A stretch of 64,000 bases of DNA from Desulfocapsa sp. GTDB taxonomy: Bacteria; Desulfobacterota; Desulfobulbia; Desulfobulbales; Desulfocapsaceae. Location: assembly GCA_013792135.1 (NCBI GenBank), contig VMSP01000023.1, positions 22,422-86,421 on the forward strand. Reading direction: 5' to 3'. The position numbers and the translations under genes are program-made. This document shows, piece after piece, positions 60,392-64,000 of this stretch. Every line of letters begins with the position of its first letter. Positions within the stretch are counted from its first letter, which is position 1. The notes under the pieces are model-generated. The model did not search any database, was not told the origin of the DNA, and saw nothing but the letters and a program-made list of their open reading frames with translations.

Positions 60392-62370
60392 AGGAAATTT
60401 TTGCCGGTGGTGGTTTGTTGGCCAGACATCTGTCATCCTTTGAAGCGCGTTCAGGCCAGCTAAGGATGGCAGAGGCTGTGCAGGCCATCCTGTCAGTGGA
60501 TGAAAAGGTCGGAGCGGAGGGTCAGCGGGCAAATGTGCTGCTGGTTGAGGCGGAAACAGGCATCGGTAAGACGCTGGCGTATCTCATACCGGCCCTGCTT
60601 TCTGGTCAGCGGGTGGTAGTGTCAACCGCTACCATAAATCTCCAGGATCAGATCCTGAACAAAGAGATTCCCTTGATAGAGCGGGTCTTGGGTCGATCTG
60701 CCTCCGCCCTCTGTGTCAAGGGGAGGCAGAATTATCTGTGCCTATATCGTTGGAATCAGTTTCGCAGTTCACCACAGCTTTCTCTGGTGGAAGACACCAA
60801 TATCGGTAAGATTGAAAAATGGCTGGAGACAACCAGCAGTGGAGATCGGGCCGAACTTTCCTGGCTGGCTGATGGCTCACCGCTCTGGCCGAAGGTCTCA
60901 GCTCAGTCCAGTCAGTGCTTGGGCGGTGACTGTCCTGATGGCGCTGCCTGTTTCGTCAATCGCTTGCGTAAACAGGCAGGATCTGCCCGGCTTCTTATTG
61001 TTAATCATCATCTCTTCTTTTCTGATCTGGCCTTGCGTCAGGCCGGGTTTGCCGAGATTCTGCCCCGGTATCAGGCGGTGATCTTTGATGAGGCCCATCA
61101 TTTGGAGAGTGTGGCGACTCAATTCTTCGGCAAGAACTTCAGTCAGTATCAGCTTCTGGATCTGGTCGCTGATATTGAGCGTCAGGTAGAGGCGGATCTG
61201 CCGACCAAGAGTCGCGATAAAATCAGCAGCTTTGTTCGCGGCCTCTTGCCGCGCATGGAGCGTTTCGCCCTGCTTTTTCCTGCCCAGCGAGGCAGATACC
61301 CGCTGGCGGACCTTATTGCCGCTCATAGTTCCTGGCCCCAGGAGGTGGAGGGGGTAGCAACAGGCATTGATCAGTTAGCCGAGCTGCTGGCTGGGCAGTC
61401 TTCTAAAGGTGAGGTCTGGAATGCTCTCAGCGCGCGGTCGGTCGAGCTGGCAGCCAACCTTCGTCATATCTGTTTTCCACCGGAGAGGGGGGCGGAGGAT
61501 GGTTTTGTCCATTGGTATGAACGGCGCGAACGGACGATCACTCTTTCCGCCACTCCGGTTCGGATCGCCAGTGAACTGGAACGGACGCTTTATTCTTCAG
61601 TCCAGAGTTGTATCATGACCTCCGCCACTCTCTCTGCCGGTGGGGATTTTTCTTATGTCAAAGAACGATTGGGCCTGGGACCGGAGACAGCGACCCTGCA
61701 ATTTCACTCCCCTTTTGATTATGAGGGGCGAACGCTGGTCTATGTGCCGGAAAAAGGTTTTCCTGAGCCTGCCGACGCAACCTATACCAACAAGGTCTGC
61801 CAGCAGGTACTCGAGCTTCTGCAGATCAGTCAGGGGCGGGCTCTTGTCCTTTTTACCAGTCTCAAAGCCATGGATGTGATGGCGGAATTTCTTGAGTCCC
61901 GAATTTCCTATCCAGTCCTGGTGCAGGGGCGGGCTTCACGGCAGGCCTTGTTGGCCCGTTTCAAAGAAACCACGGATTCGGTGTTGTTGGCGGTTGCCAG
62001 TTTCTGGGAAGGGGTGGATGTGCCGGGTAACTCTCTGAGCTGCGTGATCATCGATAAACTTCCCTTTGAGGTGCCAAGTGACCCGGTGATTCAGGCCCGC
62101 ATCCAAGCCATTACCGATGGCGGTGGTAAACCTTTTTTTGATTTTCAAGTGCCCAGAGCCATTCTCACCCTGCGTCAGGGGGTGGGGAGACTGATGCGGG
62201 CTGCTTCAGATTGCGGGGTTATCGCCATTATGGATGTTCGTCTGTTTACGAAGGGCTATGGTCGCAGCTTTCGCGCCAGTCTGCCGCCTTCGCCGGTGGT
62301 TCGCAGTTTGTCGGATGTACGGGATTTTTTTGAACAAAAGTGCGATTCGCATGATAATTCTAGGGGGTGA
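60388..62370 (+). CDS. dinG: DinG-family ATP-dependent helicase
   Basis: The 660-residue XPD/Rad3-like helicase shows Walker A ETGIGKT (about 56-62), CVKGRQNYLC and CLGGDCPDGAAC (about 177-188) with four Cys for a possible iron-sulfur cluster, the DEAH box (234-237), LILSATP-like TITLSATP, SFWEGVDVPG (motif V) and ILTLRQGVGRLMRA (motif VI). It unwinds 5'-tailed DNA or R-loops in repair and replication. The GTG start overlaps the upstream stop. The polyprenyl synthase gene begins right after. Confidence 0.92.
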   Translation: MKEIFAGGGLLARHLSSFEARSGQLRMAEAVQAILSVDEKVGAEGQRANVLLVEAETGIGKTLAYLIPALLSGQRVVVSTATINLQDQILNKEIPLIERVLGRSASALCVKGRQNYLCLYRWNQFRSSPQLSLVEDTNIGKIEKWLETTSSGDRAELSWLADGSPLWPKVSAQSSQCLGGDCPDGAACFVNRLRKQAGSARLLIVNHHLFFSDLALRQAGFAEILPRYQAVIFDEAHHLESVATQFFGKNFSQYQLLDLVADIERQVEADLPTKSRDKISSFVRGLLPRMERFALLFPAQRGRYPLADLIAAHSSWPQEVEGVATGIDQLAELLAGQSSKGEVWNALSARSVELAANLRHICFPPERGAEDGFVHWYERRERTITLSATPVRIASELERTLYSSVQSCIMTSATLSAGGDFSYVKERLGLGPETATLQFHSPFDYEGRTLVYVPEKGFPEPADATYTNKVCQQVLELLQISQGRALVLFTSLKAMDVMAEFLESRISYPVLVQGRASRQALLARFKETTDSVLLAVASFWEGVDVPGNSLSCVIIDKLPFEVPSDPVIQARIQAITDGGGKPFFDFQVPRAILTLRQGVGRLMRAASDCGVIAIMDVRLFTKGYGRSFRASLPPSPVVRSLSDVRDFFEQKCDSHDNSRG

Positions 62371-62375
62371 TAGGG

Positions 62376-63401
62376 ATGGGGGCAACAGAACAATTTGCCG
62401 GAGCGACTGACGGGTCAGGGTTGATGGCAGCCATTGGACCTGATCTGGCCAGGATTGAACAGGCCATGCAGGCCGATCTAGCCACGCTGACCAGTGACAC
62501 AGATGTGTTGCTTGCTGAGGTGCTGCGCTATGGTCTTTTTAATGGCGGCAAGCGGATTCGGCCATTGCTCACCGTGCTTTGCAGCCGCCTATGTGGTGGA
62601 AAGAATGTGGATGTAGTTCCCCTTTCCATTGCCTTCGAGTATCTCCATTGCGCGACCCTGTTCCATGACGATGTGATTGATCAGGCCCTTACCCGTCGGG
62701 GCCGGCCGGCAATCAATGTGGCCTTTGGAGAAACTGCGGCGATTCTGGCCGGGGATTTCCTCCATGCCCGATCGATGCTGCTGGTTGGGAGAGGGGGAGG
62801 GGTGCAGGCCCTGGAGATCTTCTGCGGGGCCACAACTGCCATGGTGGATGGTGAATTCCTGCAGCTCCATAATGCCAGCAATTACAATCTGGCGGAAGCA
62901 GATTATTTTGCGGTGATCATGGGCAAGACGGCCAGGCTGATTGGCGCAACCTGTGAGATCGGAGCCCTGGTTGCCGGTGCCGCCATAGAGGAGCAACAGG
63001 CGCTGAATAACTATGGACTGCATCTTGGCTGTGCCTTTCAGATTATCGATGACCTCCTTGATTATCTGGGAGATGAGGCCAAAACAGGTAAGTCTGTCGG
63101 CAATGATTTTCGGGAAGGAAAGATGACCCTGCCGCTGATTATCGCCATTGGCAGGGCTGAAGAAAAGGATAGGGAACGATTATTGGCCATGCTGACAAGT
63201 GTGGAGGCACGCACCAGTGGTTTTACTGAGGCCAGTGCCCTGATCGCCCGTTATGATGGTTTTGCCCTTGCCCGTCAGAAGGCCGAAACAATTATTGCCG
63301 ATGCCCTTGTCCAGTTGCGTATCTTTGATCAGGATGCGGTCCAACGGGAATTGGCGGTGTTGGAAGGCTTGGCCTACTATGTCTTGAATCGGAAGAAATA
63401 G
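62376..63401 (+). CDS. trans-polyprenyl diphosphate synthase
   Basis: This 341-residue protein is an all-alpha prenyltransferase. GGKRIRPLL comes first, then HDDVID (first Asp-rich motif, D98-D102) followed by RRGRPA. GDFLHARSMLL, GKTARLIG and FQIIDDLLDY (second Asp-rich motif, D225-D229) follow. It elongates farnesyl or similar diphosphates by cis- or trans- addition (this family makes trans products) for the quinone side chain. The ATG at 62376 has AGGGGG about nine bases upstream; GTG 62367 is an alternative. Confidence 0.92.
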   Translation: MGATEQFAGATDGSGLMAAIGPDLARIEQAMQADLATLTSDTDVLLAEVLRYGLFNGGKRIRPLLTVLCSRLCGGKNVDVVPLSIAFEYLHCATLFHDDVIDQALTRRGRPAINVAFGETAAILAGDFLHARSMLLVGRGGGVQALEIFCGATTAMVDGEFLQLHNASNYNLAEADYFAVIMGKTARLIGATCEIGALVAGAAIEEQQALNNYGLHLGCAFQIIDDLLDYLGDEAKTGKSVGNDFREGKMTLPLIIAIGRAEEKDRERLLAMLTSVEARTSGFTEASALIARYDGFALARQKAETIIADALVQLRIFDQDAVQRELAVLEGLAYYVLNRKK

Positions 63402-63539
63402 GGATGGCGTTGCCAAAATGGCCCAATACTTCGTTGAGCCGCATCCTTCGTCATTTTGACGATGCCGATAATTCTGAATTTTTCAACATACCATAATCGG
63501 TAATTAAAGGACCGCGACCGTGAATGGTTTGTGGTGGAT

Positions 63540-63734
63540 ATGAAGATGGAACGGAAAAAAATTGTCAGGAAAAGAAGCACTGGTCGTAACAGCAGAAAAA
63601 GAAGCTGGCTGAATGTTCGGAGGGTTATCCCTCTTTTCCTTCTTATTTTTCTGCTGCTGTTTTCAATGGCCGCAGCCGGCTATGTGATTTTCTTCCATGC
63701 CACCCCCAGCCAGGTGTCGCTTTCCGGTAGTTAA
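63540..63734 (+). CDS. small single-helix membrane protein
   Basis: The 64-residue frame has a highly basic N-terminus (MERKKIVRKRSTGRNSRKRSW) and one strong hydrophobic helix (about 30-52: VIPLFLLIFLLLFSMAAAGY), followed by a short Ser/Thr-rich end. Basic residues at the N-terminus predict that it stays inside. GGTGG lies four bases before the ATG. It may be a lineage-conserved envelope peptide; no family is recognised. Confidence 0.5.
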   Translation: MKMERKKIVRKRSTGRNSRKRSWLNVRRVIPLFLLIFLLLFSMAAAGYVIFFHATPSQVSLSGS

Positions 63735-63763
63735 GGGTCGCGGAAAATACTAATGGGGCTTAG

Positions 63764-64000
63764 TTCTACTTTGTCACATTAAAATGCGATTTAACATATT
63801 GAAATAGTTGCAATTTAATGCTATAAGAGTTGTATTTTTTTCATCAATTCTTAGGAGGTAAAATGAGCCACATGCCAACCCCAAAAAATCCAGACCGATA
63901 GGAGAAAAAATGACAGCAAACGACCCCTCACGGACCTGTCGGTCTCATTTTGTCTTTTTCATGAGCGTTACAAAAAGTTCTTCGTGACCAAGACTCGTTC
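63764..64000 (+). mobile_element. probable left end of an insertion sequence, cut by the window
   Basis: TTCTACTTTGTCACAT (63764-63779) matches the TTCTACTTTGTCATAT end of the family-1 elements in 15 of 16 bases, and TTAG precedes it (63760-63763), the same four bases that flank two of those elements. After an AT-rich leader come a perfect AGGAGGT with a 12-codon frame (ATG 63863) and a second site AGGAGA with ATG 63910. The second frame stops after 25 codons, but an overlapping frame (LSVSFCLFHERYKKFFVTKT) stays open to the edge. This could be the start of a transposase read through a frameshift. The transposase itself is not seen. Confidence 0.5.

Overview
The window reads as a Gram-negative sulfate-reducer-type chromosome, most likely a Desulfobacterota (Desulfobulbales-like) bacterium. 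The pointers are a membrane-anchored 12-haem cytochrome c, an EF-G of the AHIDSGKT class, a eukaryotic-type HisA, an outer-membrane beta-barrel, HDOD and sensor-kinase genes, and a Wzc/CpsB polysaccharide operon. The taxonomic call is inference from gene content. No rRNA, tRNA or CRISPR array was seen.

Positions 1-6966 hold the control part of a surface-polysaccharide locus: the tail of an O-antigen ligase-like protein, a PHP tyrosine phosphatase, a Wzc-type tyrosine autokinase, a TPR protein and an unusual membrane DnaJ protein with a 95-residue tandem duplication. Positions 7134-8931 hold debris (a RhuM-nucleotidyltransferase chimera and a truncated gmd) around an intact cysC.

Positions 8950-27024 are a mosaic polysaccharide cluster. 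It holds GDP-fucose synthase, a bifunctional FdtD-like isomerase/acetyltransferase with an FdtB-like aminotransferase (dTDP-Fuc3NAc), a Wzx flippase, a Wzy candidate, several glycosyltransferases, one broken and one intact GT11 fucosyltransferase, a CapE/reductase/epimerase trio for a UDP-N-acetyl-6-deoxy-L-hexosamine, and a polyprenyl-phosphate sugar phosphotransferase that would start the lipid-linked repeat unit.

Positions 27025-40202 are the most unusual part: an accessory island of toxin-antitoxin and Fic genes (Phd/PIN, two intact Fic genes and one remnant, a broken RelE/Xre pair, two HigBA-like pairs, AbiEi/AbiEii, HipBA). The first four modules each follow a copy of the 3' end of the sugar phosphotransferase gene: the complete gene at 25660-27024, then 5'-truncated copies at 27853, 32844 and 34122. 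The copies end at the same stop codon and are followed by the same short hairpin sequence. Small elements with terminal inverted repeats sit in and between the copies, one nested in another and one inside a toxin gene. Their insertion pattern gives a relative history of the duplications. Three toxin-first genes have sigma70-type promoters placed so that transcription would begin at the start codon itself, predicting leaderless mRNAs.

Positions 40249-63734 are mainly housekeeping or lineage-core genes: a secreted two-barrel glycosidase-like protein, an HtrA protease, EF-G, a RecA/KaiC-like ATPase, HisA, HDOD, a metallo-beta-lactamase fold protein, NadE, the multihaem cytochrome, an outer-membrane protein, an MFS exporter, a REC-GAF-kinase hybrid, a DinG helicase and a polyprenyl synthase. 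The right edge (63764-64000) carries what looks like one end of an insertion sequence whose terminus matches the small elements of the island.
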